DNA from: DASXTB01 sp036505615
GTDB taxonomy: Bacteria > Acidobacteriota > UBA6911 > JACQSX01
Reading direction: 5' to 3'
Length of the DNA stretch: 8,888 nucleotides
NCBI GenBank assembly: GCA_036505615.1
Contig: DASXTB010000011.1
Coordinates: 1 to 8,888 of the forward strand
The position numbers and the translations under genes were made by a program. Shown here in pieces: positions 1 to 5,364 of this stretch. The stretch's first letter is position 1. The number at the start of each line of letters is the position of its first letter. Below the pieces are notes generated by a model, which worked only from the letters and a program-made list of their open reading frames with translations, made no database searches and was not told the DNA's origin.

Positions 1-171
1 ATGATCGAAATGCGCCGCGCCCAAAAGAAAGCCAAGCTCCTTTCGGAACTGTAACAGAAGGTGAAACAACGCGATGCTGTCAGGTCCTCCCGAGACAGCT
101 GCCAGGACACGGTCGCCAGGCTGCAGCATGCGATATTTTCGGATGGTGACGAGGACTCGATCACGAAGCAC
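1..171 (-). CDS. tilS: tRNA(Ile)-lysidine synthase TilS, N-terminal part (gene continues beyond the window edge)
   Basis: TilS is a cytoplasmic ATP-dependent enzyme that converts the wobble cytidine of tRNA-Ile(CAU) to lysidine, so that the tRNA reads AUA and is charged with isoleucine. Reading the minus strand gives 57 codons containing LAAVSGGPDSIALFHLL, the PP-loop ATP-binding motif (SGGPDS), followed by AAHFDH at the window edge, which matches the family's conserved (V/A)AHxDH strand. I chose the GTG at 171-169: it places about 25 residues before the PP-loop, as is usual, and it lies 7 nt after a TATAAT box. An in-frame ATG at 129-127 is the alternative but would leave a very short N-terminus. 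The upstream frame is closed by a TAA inside the flanking repeat. No Shine-Dalgarno sequence is visible. The gene diverges from cysE. The family call is firm; the start is less so. Confidence 0.88.
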   Translation of the reverse strand, partial: MLRDRVLVTIRKYRMLQPGDRVLAAVSGGPDSIALFHLLLQFRKELGFLLGAAHFDH

Positions 172-178
172 GGTGATG

Positions 179-184
179 ATTATA
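179..184 (-). promoter_or_regulatory. TATAAT -10 box for tilS, probably giving a leaderless mRNA
   Basis: The minus strand reads TATAATCATCACCGTG, a consensus -10 hexamer followed by exactly 7 nt and then the proposed GTG start. A transcript starting the usual 6-8 nt after the -10 box would begin at or next to the start codon. No ribosome binding site lies between them. No clear -35 hexamer is recognisable in the AT-rich repeat upstream. Confidence 0.6.
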
Positions 185-186
185 GG

Positions 187-430
187 AATTAAGAATTAAG
201 AATGAAGAATGAAGAATTAAGAATGAAAGACGTCATTGGTCATCGGTCATCGGTCATCAGTCATCGGTAAAGAGGTTCTGCCACTCCTCCCTAGTTGACG
301 TATCGGGATATAGGTGATCTACATATGAAATCGCATTTCTTAACGAACTGATGACTGATGACCGATGACTGATGATCGGTGATGTCTCCGTTCTTAATTC
401 TTAATTCTTCATTCTTAATTCTTCATTTTC
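187..430. repeat. Large inverted repeat made of two kinds of short tandem modules
   Basis: The left arm (about 187-270) has copies of GAATTAAGAAT/GAATGAA followed by GGTCATC-type units. The right arm (about 348-430) has the same two modules in reverse complement and reverse order: GATGACTGATGACC units, then TTCTTAATTCTTCATTC units. A unique spacer of about 77 nt (271-347) separates the arms, and I see no gene in it. The element fills the tilS-cysE divergent intergenic region between the two -10 boxes. It could form a cruciform or, if transcribed, a long hairpin. The arms are degenerate tandem repeats rather than a precise transposon terminus. Confidence 0.85.
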
Positions 431-436
431 CAGGCG

Positions 437-442
437 TATAAT
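437..442 (+). promoter_or_regulatory. TATAAT -10 box for cysE, probably giving a leaderless mRNA
   Basis: The sequence TATAATCAACCCCATG places a perfect -10 hexamer exactly 7 nt before the cysE ATG, the same geometry as the divergent tilS promoter. There is no Shine-Dalgarno sequence in the 7-nt gap. The -35 region falls inside the TTCTTAATTC repeat and shows no good consensus hexamer. Confidence 0.65.
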
Positions 443-449
443 CAACCCC

Positions 450-1370
450 ATGTTCGAAAACAAGCAGCGACGCCAGCTTCCTGAGATCATCCGGGAGATT
501 GCCGAAGGCTACGCTGAAGAGGCACCGCTTAATAGCTGTTTCGACGCGGGGTTGCCGTCGGATACGGCTGTTGTAGGCGTACTTAATACGCTGCGGGCGG
601 TGCTTTGTGCCGGGTATGCCGGCCAGCGAAAAGTTGACAAGAACAATATCCAGTTCCACCTGGCCGACAATATTTACATCTTGTATGAGAGGCTGAGCGA
701 GCAAATCTACCGAAGCTTCCGGCACAACTGCCGGCGCTCAGATTTCATCTGCGACCATTGCCAGGAATTGGCCGAAACAAAGACGGTCGAGTTTCTAGCA
801 CGCATACCCGATCTCCGCCGCCGATTGTCGCTGGACGTGCAGGCTGCCTACGACGGAGACCCGGCCGCCAAGAGTTTTGATGAGATTATCTCCTCCTACC
901 CGGGTTTTCATGCCATTACTATCTACCGCCTCGCGCATGAACTGCACCAACTGGAGGTTCCACTGATCCCACGAATGATGACCGAATATGCACACGGCAT
1001 CACAGGCATTGACATTCACCCGGGCGCACAGATCGGCAACAGCTTTTTCATCGATCACGGCACAGGAGTGGTCGTGGGAGAGACAACCATCATTGGGAAC
1101 AATGTGAAGCTGTATCAGGGAGTTACACTGGGCGCGCTGAGCTTTCCCAAGGACGAGGCTGGGAACGTCATCCGCAACACCAGGCGACATCCCACAATTG
1201 AGGATGATGTGGTGATTTATTCGGGTGCCACCATCTTAGGTGGCCAGACAATTATCGGACGTGGCTCAGTTGTCGGCGGCAATGTCTGGATCACGCATTC
1301 CATCCCCCCCTATACGAAGGTGACGCTGGAAACGCCCAAGATGATTTACCAGGAAGCGGCAGCGAAATGA
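450..1370 (+). CDS. cysE: Serine O-acetyltransferase (CysE/EpsC type)
   Basis: This cytoplasmic enzyme transfers acetyl from acetyl-CoA to L-serine, giving O-acetylserine, the first step of cysteine synthesis. The protein has 306 residues. An alpha-helical N-terminal domain covers about 1-180 and includes a Cys cluster (C94, C101, C104). The left-handed beta-helix acyltransferase domain follows at about 184-295, with hexapeptide-type repeats such as GVVVGETTIIGNNVKLYQG. By family comparison the likely active-site residues are D137 (in GDP), D202-H203 (in FIDHGTG) and H247 (in TRRHPTIED). It is longer than E. coli CysE (about 273 residues), consistent with the longer serine acetyltransferases of non-enteric bacteria. 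The ATG at 450 follows a -10 box by 7 nt and has no Shine-Dalgarno sequence. A hairpin terminator lies 46 nt after the TGA, so the gene is probably monocistronic. Confidence 0.95.
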   Translation: MFENKQRRQLPEIIREIAEGYAEEAPLNSCFDAGLPSDTAVVGVLNTLRAVLCAGYAGQRKVDKNNIQFHLADNIYILYERLSEQIYRSFRHNCRRSDFICDHCQELAETKTVEFLARIPDLRRRLSLDVQAAYDGDPAAKSFDEIISSYPGFHAITIYRLAHELHQLEVPLIPRMMTEYAHGITGIDIHPGAQIGNSFFIDHGTGVVVGETTIIGNNVKLYQGVTLGALSFPKDEAGNVIRNTRRHPTIEDDVVIYSGATILGGQTIIGRGSVVGGNVWITHSIPPYTKVTLETPKMIYQEAAAK

Positions 1371-1416
1371 ATTACGGGTGTTGGGTCCTTCCCAGGAAAT
1401 TTTACATTTTGTGAGT

Positions 1417-1456
1417 AGAGACGGCCCTCAGGCCGTCTCTCCGACCATCCTTTTTT
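1417..1456 (+). terminator. Probable intrinsic terminator of cysE
   Basis: A perfect 10-bp stem, AGAGACGGCC (1417-1426) paired with GGCCGTCTCT (1431-1440), closes a CTCA tetraloop. A run of six T follows at 1451-1456, 10 nt past the stem. The gap before the T-run is longer than in a textbook terminator. The segment GTCTCTCCGAC at the stem's end recurs in the hairpin near 4231, so this may also be a dispersed hairpin repeat. From 1457 to 1550 I see nothing recognisable. Confidence 0.6.
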
Positions 1457-1550
1457 CTCAAAATCGGGCTCCTGTCCGCTTATATCCTGCATGACTCTTT
1501 TTCGGACCCCCGCGGCAACAAATTTCGAACCCCCGAACCCGAACGAATTT

Positions 1551-1580
1551 TTGAAACCATGTCACAGCTAATGTTATCCT
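1551..1580 (+). promoter_or_regulatory. Candidate sigma-70-type promoter of ssrA
   Basis: TTGAAA (1551-1556) lies 18 nt before TATCCT (1575-1580). This would start transcription near 1587, about 23 nt before the mature tmRNA 5' end at 1610, leaving a short leader for 5' processing by RNase P. The match is partial (5/6 and 4/6), and position relative to ssrA is the main support. Confidence 0.45.
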
Positions 1581-1609
1581 AATCAAGCAGCCACCACCCT
1601 TGCCTGAAT

Positions 1610-1960
1610 GGGGGCGAATTGGGTTCGACGGGAGTCGATGAGGCCGAGGATGCATACCGAGGTGTCCGCTCACCTCGTAAAACAAGTGGAACTAAACATA
1701 ACTGCTGACAATCAGTTAGCTCTAGCTGCCTAATTAATTAGGTAGCCGCTTTGCCCGTCTTGCCTGCGGGGCGGGACAAAGCGTCGCACAGCAGGCTGGC
1801 GGATCTCTTCACCTCGCAGAGATCGGCGAGAGTCTAGAGGTTAGTCGCTGAAGATTTTCGCTTGCTTGTTATCTTCAGAGGCGAACAAACCAAGCAAGCT
1901 AAGTATGTAGATTCCCAGGCTGAACACTTTCGGACGCGGGTTCAATTCCCGCCGCCTCCA
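1610..1960 (+). ncRNA. ssrA: tmRNA (transfer-messenger RNA)
   Basis: tmRNA, with SmpB, rescues ribosomes stalled on broken mRNAs and tags the nascent peptide for proteolysis. The tRNA-like ends are clear. The acceptor stem pairs GGGGGCG (1610-1616) with CGCCTCC (1953-1959), all paired with one G-U, and A1960 is the discriminator. The T-arm is GCGGG (1936-1940), loop TTCAATT, CCCGC (1948-1952). The 5' domain has the diagnostic GGGTTCGACGGG (1621-1632). The mRNA-like part encodes ADNQLALAA. Straight after the tag, a hairpin GCTGCCTAA/TTAGGTAGC (1725-1746) includes its stop codon, like helix 5 of other tmRNAs, and a second stem, GCTTTG-CCCG with CGGG-A-CAAAGC, follows. CCA is not encoded, so it must be added after transcription. 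Length is 351 nt, within the normal range. Confidence 0.96.
1704..1733 (+). other. tmRNA proteolysis tag reading frame (ADNQLALAA, stop)
   Basis: Nine codons, GCT GAC AAT CAG TTA GCT CTA GCT GCC, then TAA. The resume codon is Ala and the tail LALAA matches the hydrophobic degron recognised by ClpXP-type proteases. No stop codon separates the frame from upstream, so the resume position is inferred from the conserved tag length and the Ala start. ADN is less common than AN- at the tag start. Confidence 0.85.
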
Positions 1961-1988
1961 CTTTCTAAACTTCTTACAAAGACTTCCA

Positions 1989-2010
1989 GACATACAAAAT
2001 TCTGTATGTC
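1989..2010 (+). terminator. Hairpin downstream of ssrA, possible weak terminator
   Basis: GACATAC (1989-1995) pairs with GTATGTC (2004-2010) around an 8-nt AT-rich loop, 28 nt past the tmRNA 3' end. No T-run follows, so it may act as a processing or stability structure rather than an intrinsic terminator. Confidence 0.3.
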
Positions 2011-2113
2011 CGGGCGTGTGACAGAGCTCCCAGAAAGCAGCCGATAGCTCATTGAACTCTCCTCGAATCGGGAAACCGCCAGCGCGCGATTTCCTCTAAA
2101 GGGAAAGGTACCG

Positions 2114-2293
2114 ATGGAGACTCTGGATGACAGATGGATTACAAAAAGGATTTTGGCAAGAAATCGTGCGTCGCCTATACTCTGGGTTCAGCAGGGCCTT
2201 ACGGAAATCGAAGAATGCATGTCCGTTTTGAAATCTGAACACAGCGACAGTTGGGCAAAACGATGGCTACCGAAATCAAACTCTGGCAAGTAA
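2114..2293 (+). CDS. Small hypothetical protein of 59 residues, overlapping the nuclease gene start
   Basis: I do not recognise this protein. It begins METLDDRWITKRILARN and ends LPKSNSGK, is charged and mostly helical in appearance, and has no membrane segment or metal motif. The ATG at 2114 is preceded by AAAGG five nt upstream, a fair ribosome binding site and better than those of several neighbours. Its last 31 nt overlap the first codons of the nuclease gene (ATG at 2263) in another frame, an arrangement that suggests translational coupling and a two-gene operon. It could be an accessory or antidote protein of the nuclease, but nothing in the sequence proves that. A random open frame of 60 codons is not rare, so the call rests on the ribosome binding site and the overlap. 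Confidence 0.45.
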   Translation: METLDDRWITKRILARNRASPILWVQQGLTEIEECMSVLKSEHSDSWAKRWLPKSNSGK

Positions 2294-3300
2294 ATGATGG
2301 CAAGCTACACTAGGTCAACGAGGCGGCGTTTGCTGGTGACCATCTGGAAAAAGAACTGGAGAATTGGATCGAGCAGACGCCGGACATCCTCGGCGTTGAC
2401 TTGCTTATCATTGACCGGCAGCGTGAGTTGCCTGGCGTTGGCTGTTTGGATCTCCTTGGCATTGATGGTAATGGAAAGCTGGTGATCATCGAGTTGAAAA
2501 GGGACAAGACGCCGCGAGAAGCAGTGGCCCAGGCTTTGCATTACGCTTCCTGGTTAGATACTGCCACCGAAGACCAGATTCGTGTATTCGCTGAGGAGTA
2601 TCTGAAGAAGCCTTTGGAGGATGCATTTGAAGAGCATTTTGGCAAGTCTCTCACCGCCATCGTTTGCCAGAGCCACAGCGTCGTACTAGTCGCACCAAAG
2701 CTGGACGCCTCCGCTGAAGCAATCGTGAACTACTTGGCTGAAAGACACAGTGTAGACATCAACGCCGTCTTCTTTTCTTATGCAAGAGTTGGTCAGATCG
2801 AAATACTGGCGAGGGCCCTGCTTGTTCCAGAGCAGTCGGCGCAGCGTGGTGCTGGAGGGAAGAGGCTGCCAACGATCGCGGAGTTACTTAAGATGGCCGC
2901 GGAAAAAAAAGTGAGTCCTTTGCTCGAAATCTGTCGTCAGATGAACCAACTGTGGGAAGAACGTCCCAGCAATGCCTATGGCGGATCGTTCCGCTACTGG
3001 GGAGAAGCACCCACCGGGAAACTTATGGTTTTCGGCATCAACATCGCTGAGGCGTACGCGAAATCTTCCAGCGGACAGCTAGATGTTTGGATACCAACTC
3101 GCACGTTGGCCGAGGTGATCGGGCGTGAGGATGCTGCAATTCGGAAGGTGCTGAACGAAAAGCACAGCGTGTTTAAGTCGAACCAGTATGACTGCGTTCT
3201 GAGGCTCGAGACGACAGTCGAGGCCGAGGCATTAGTTTCGCGGTTAAAGACCTGGTCCGCTACCCTCGGCGGAAAAGCACTATCAGCAGGAACGGCTTAA
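2263..3300 (+). pseudogene. PD-(D/E)XK nuclease of the NucS/DUF91-like group, interrupted by TAG at codon 17
   Basis: From the ATG at 2263 the frame reads MATEIKLWQVNDGKLH, then TAG (2311-2313), then runs open to the TAA at 3298-3300. Counting the TAG, the frame has 345 codons. After the TAG come HLEKELENWIEQTPDILG (helix with conserved Glu), GCLDLLGID with D63, and KLVIIELKRDKT with E77 and K79. This D...ExK pattern is the nuclease active site, and the next stretch, EAVAQALHYASWL, is typical of NucS-like and related DNA-cleaving proteins. The C-terminal half (about residues 130-345) is less recognisable. Starting downstream of the TAG, the only good in-frame option is a TTG at 2401 (299 residues), but that loses the first helix and has no convincing ribosome binding site. 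The rest of the gene is intact, so the nonsense change is recent, a read error, or read through. It shares an operon-like layout with the 59-residue ORF and probably with the antitoxin at 3321. Confidence 0.75.
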
Positions 3301-3320
3301 CCGCCACACAGCCCGGGATT

Positions 3321-3536
3321 ATGCGCACGAGGACTACCGTATCCGTCGAAAAAAGCCTGGTTGAAGCGCTAATGAAAGAAACGGGCGCGCCCAATAAATC
3401 GGAAGCGGTGCGCATCGCGGCCCAAGAAGAGATCCGGCGGCGCAAAAAGCAGCGACTGCTGCGGCTGGCTGGCCGTATTGATTTCGATTTAGAGGCGGAG
3501 AAATTGCGCCACACAAACTTACGCCTTCGAAGGTAG
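3321..3536 (+). CDS. VapB-type antitoxin without an adjacent VapC toxin
   Basis: The 71-residue protein MRTRTTVSVEKSLVEALM...TGAPNKSEAVRIAAQEEI has the ribbon-helix-helix start (a short beta strand RTTVSV, then two helices around a TGAxxKSEAV turn) of VapB/DUF2191 antitoxins, which bind operator DNA and neutralise a PIN-domain toxin. The basic tail (RRRKKQR, LRLRR) fits the toxin-binding or DNA-binding region. It starts 20 nt after the nuclease stop codon, with no strong ribosome binding site. A VapC normally follows directly, but here a DUF4258 gene follows after 33 nt and in the same frame. It is therefore either an orphan left by loss of vapC or an extra antitoxin for the next pair. Confidence 0.75.
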   Translation: MRTRTTVSVEKSLVEALMKETGAPNKSEAVRIAAQEEIRRRKKQRLLRLAGRIDFDLEAEKLRHTNLRLRR

Positions 3537-3569
3537 TGTTTCGACAGATACTTCCACTGGGAACGATTT

Positions 3570-3911
3570 TTGCCGTCGAATAAGCGTTCCCATCAAATCA
3601 AGGACAAAACAACCGGGAGGCCCTATTTGACTTTCGGCCGTCTTGTTTTTCGCCAGCACGCAGTGGAACGTATGTTTCAGCGCCACATCGCAGTAGATGA
3701 CGTGCGCAAAGCGCTGGCAACCAGCGAAGTCATCGAGAGTTATCCTGAAGATACTCCCTATCCTAGCCGTTTGGTGTTAGGGTGGAGTGGATCTCGCCCT
3801 CCCCACATAGTCGCTGCAGAGAACACTCAGGAGCAGGAAACAGTCGTGATTACTGTTTACGAGCCAGATCGCAAAGAGTGGGAGCAAGGATTCAAAAGGA
3901 GAAAGGCATGA
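3570..3911 (+). CDS. DUF4258 protein, putative toxin of a DUF4258/YgiT pair
   Basis: This 113-residue protein contains LVFRQHAVERMFQRHI (about 25-40), VIESYPEDTPYPSRLVLGW (about 54-72) and VVITVYEPDRKEWEQGF (about 91-107), the three conserved blocks of DUF4258. The family is often found beside zinc-finger YgiT antitoxins and is thought to be a small RelE/MqsR-like toxin; its activity is inferred. The start I use is TTG at 3570, with a weak GGGA 7 nt upstream. A later in-frame TTG (codon 20) or GTG (codon 32) would cut into or shorten the region before the first block. The stop codon overlaps the next gene's ATG by 4 nt (ATGA), a strong sign of coupled translation. Confidence 0.8.
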   Translation: MPSNKRSHQIKDKTTGRPYLTFGRLVFRQHAVERMFQRHIAVDDVRKALATSEVIESYPEDTPYPSRLVLGWSGSRPPHIVAAENTQEQETVVITVYEPDRKEWEQGFKRRKA

Positions 3912-4135
3912 AGTGCGTGATTTGTAAACAGGCAGAGACCAAAGCGGGTCGCTCGACGGTAACCCTGGAACGCAACGGGGTAACACTAGTGGTCAAAGGA
4001 GTGCCAGCGCGTGTCTGTCCCAACTGTGGTGAAGAATATGTAGGGGAAGAGGTGACTGAACAGCTTCTCCGAAGCGCCGAAGAACTTTCCCGTACAGGGA
4101 CTCAGGTTGAAATTCGTGAGTACGTGGACGTATAA
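3908..4135 (+). CDS. YgiT-type zinc-finger protein, putative antitoxin
   Basis: The 75-residue protein begins MKCVICKQ and has CPNCGEEYVGEEV at about 37-49. Cysteines C3, C6, C37 and C40 form the two CxxC knuckles of the zinc-binding domain of MqsA/YgiT antitoxins. The stretch TLVVKGVPARVCPNCGE is typical. It lacks the C-terminal helix-turn-helix found in full MqsA, as is usual for the short YgiT proteins paired with DUF4258. The ATG at 3908 has an excellent ribosome binding site (AGGAG at 3898-3902) and overlaps the DUF4258 stop by 4 nt. It probably neutralises the DUF4258 protein and may repress the operon with a DNA-binding partner, possibly the VapB-like protein two genes upstream; this last point is speculation. 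Confidence 0.85.
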   Translation: MKCVICKQAETKAGRSTVTLERNGVTLVVKGVPARVCPNCGEEYVGEEVTEQLLRSAEELSRTGTQVEIREYVDV

Positions 4136-4145
4136 GCATTCGACT

Positions 4146-4199
4146 ATGCGTACCACTCTAGACATCGAAGGGCGAACTGCTGGCAAGGGCGCGGCGTAA
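4146..4199 (+). pseudogene. Possible relic of a second VapB-type antitoxin gene
   Basis: Eleven nt after the ygiT-like stop, an ATG opens 17 codons starting MRTTLDIE, which looks like the opening strand of VapB/DUF2191 antitoxins (typically MRTTLDIDDDLL). After this the reading turns into GRTAGKGAA and stops, at the point where a hairpin repeat begins. The similarity covers only eight residues, so chance cannot be excluded. Confidence 0.3.
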
Positions 4200-4205
4200 G
4201 GCTAC

Positions 4206-4238
4206 GGAGAGCCGCGACCGCTAGGGAGCGGTCTCTCC
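4206..4238. repeat. Hairpin after the DUF4258/YgiT operon
   Basis: An outer stem GGAGAG/CTCTCC (4206-4211 with 4233-4238) encloses an inner stem ACCGCT/AGCGGT (4217-4222 with 4227-4232) around an AGGG loop, with CCGCG bulged on one side. It shares GTCTCTCCGAC with the hairpin after cysE. No T-run follows, so its role as a terminator is uncertain. Confidence 0.5.
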
Positions 4239-4260
4239 GACGAGAGTTCACTTGCTTACG

Positions 4261-4469
4261 GGGATTATTCACAAACGTTCACCTCAGAGACGCAAAGAGC
4301 GCAGAGATAGCACAGGGAATGGGGCTGAGGCTTGATGTTTGAAGACCCAAGAGGTCTTCGAATGCCATGATAGTCTTTCATCTGGCTTCATACCTCAAGC
4401 TTCAGCCCCATTCTCTGTGCCGCCTCCGTGTTCTTTGCGTCTCTGCGGTGAATTTTTGTGAATAATCCC
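4261..4469. repeat. 209-bp inverted-repeat element with 15-bp perfect termini
   Basis: The ends are GGGATTATTCACAAA (4261-4275) and its exact reverse complement (4455-4469). Inward, both arms continue for about 85 bp with scattered mismatches: CAGAGACGCAAAGA near 4287, opposite its reverse complement near 4430, and AATGGGGCTGA near 4319, opposite TCAGCCCCATT near 4402. A smaller hairpin GAAGACC/GGTCTTC (4341-4359) sits near the centre. No transposase is encoded. It lies between the antitoxin region and the deacetylase gene, ending 55 nt before that gene's ATG. I see no clear target-site duplication. Confidence 0.85.
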
Positions 4470-4524
4470 AAATTTTACGCGCACGGCTCAGTACTTTTTC
4501 ACGCTGACCGCGAGGAGAGAGATT

Positions 4525-5364
4525 ATGACAAGACGACCATCGCGATTGTCTCGCCGGAATTTCATGCAGCTATCGCTGGCCAACGTTGGATTGATCCCTG
4601 TGGTCACGGCCAAAACTCTTCTTGGCGCGGAGCAACCTTCCGCAGATCTTCAGGCAACGACCAGCCCGCTGAAAATAGTCTGCGTGGGAGCTCATCCCGA
4701 TGACCCTGAATCGGGCTGCGGCGGGACACTAGCGCTTTATTCCGAGATGGGTCACCGCGTGACGGTGATCTATCTGACGCGCGGGGAAAGAGGAATCCCG
4801 GGCAAGTCGCTGGAGGAATCTGCCCGTATCCGAACCGCGGAGGCGGAGGCCGCGTGCAAGATTATTGGCGCCAAGCCGGTCTTTGCCGGTCAGATCGACG
4901 GCGCCACCGAAGTGAGCCGCAGTAGCAGTGAGGCTTTCGCTAAATTGCTGTCTGCCGAGGAAGCCAATATTGTCTTCACCCAATGGCCCATCGACACGCA
5001 TCCAGACCATCAGGCCGCCAGCATTCTGACGATTCGCACCTATGTCGGCACCGGCCGCAAATTCGCTCTCTATTTCTTTGAAGTCAACAGGGGAAGCCAG
5101 ACGCTGGCGTTCTCGCCCACCGATTACGTCGATATCACCTCCTCGAGAGAAAAGAAAAAAGCCTGCCTCTTTGTCCACAAGAGCCAGAACGGAGAACAGA
5201 TTTATCGCAATCACCTCGAGATAATGGAGGATTTCCGTGGGCGCGAAGCCGGCATGAAAGCAGCGGAAGCCTTCATCCGCCTGGTGGGCGGCGGTTCCAT
5301 TCGGCAACTGCCGTTTAGGCTCTTCGAAATGGAAAGCGGCAAATCGTGGCATGAAGCGTTTTGA
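4525..5364 (+). CDS. Tat-exported PIG-L/LmbE family deacetylase
   Basis: LmbE/PIG-L proteins are zinc-dependent hydrolases that remove acetyl groups from N-acetylglucosamine-type sugars; the substrate here cannot be told. The 279-residue protein opens with a twin-arginine signal (SRRNFMQ at 9-15, then a hydrophobic run to about residue 29), so it should be exported folded across the membrane. The catalytic domain starts at about residue 49: VGAHPDDPESG has the zinc ligands H57 and D60 and the catalytic Asp D59, and THPDHQ at 158-163 supplies the third ligand, H162. TRGERG (85-90) is another conserved block. AGGAG about 10 nt before the ATG at 4525 is a good ribosome binding site. The gene's last 14 nt overlap the start of the HipA remnant in another frame. 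It stands alone, so context does not narrow the substrate. Confidence 0.9.
   Translation: MTRRPSRLSRRNFMQLSLANVGLIPVVTAKTLLGAEQPSADLQATTSPLKIVCVGAHPDDPESGCGGTLALYSEMGHRVTVIYLTRGERGIPGKSLEESARIRTAEAEAACKIIGAKPVFAGQIDGATEVSRSSSEAFAKLLSAEEANIVFTQWPIDTHPDHQAASILTIRTYVGTGRKFALYFFEVNRGSQTLAFSPTDYVDITSSREKKKACLFVHKSQNGEQIYRNHLEIMEDFRGREAGMKAAEAFIRLVGGGSIRQLPFRLFEMESGKSWHEAF

Noticed and set aside
1..54. Plus-strand tail of a gene (MIEMRRAQKKAKLLSEL, stop)
   Set aside because: The opposite strand encodes the clear TilS PP-loop region over the same bases, so this is a shadow frame.
187..430. CRISPR array
   Set aside because: The repeats are short, contiguous and degenerate, with no regular unique spacers, and no cas gene is near.
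795..1190. 131-codon minus-strand frame within cysE
   Set aside because: It is antisense to the conserved acyltransferase domain and has no recognisable motif.
1862..2047. 61-codon frame starting within tmRNA
   Set aside because: It overlaps the tRNA-like 3' domain of ssrA and has no protein-like features.
2311..3536. General reassignment of TAG to an amino acid, since two in-frame TAG codons occur
   Set aside because: mrp ends at a TAG exactly where the family's C-terminus is expected, and the other genes use ordinary stops.
4729..5352. 207-codon minus-strand frame inside the deacetylase gene
   Set aside because: It is long but exactly antisense to the PIG-L catalytic domain, which has all its motifs; GC-rich codons leave such frames open.
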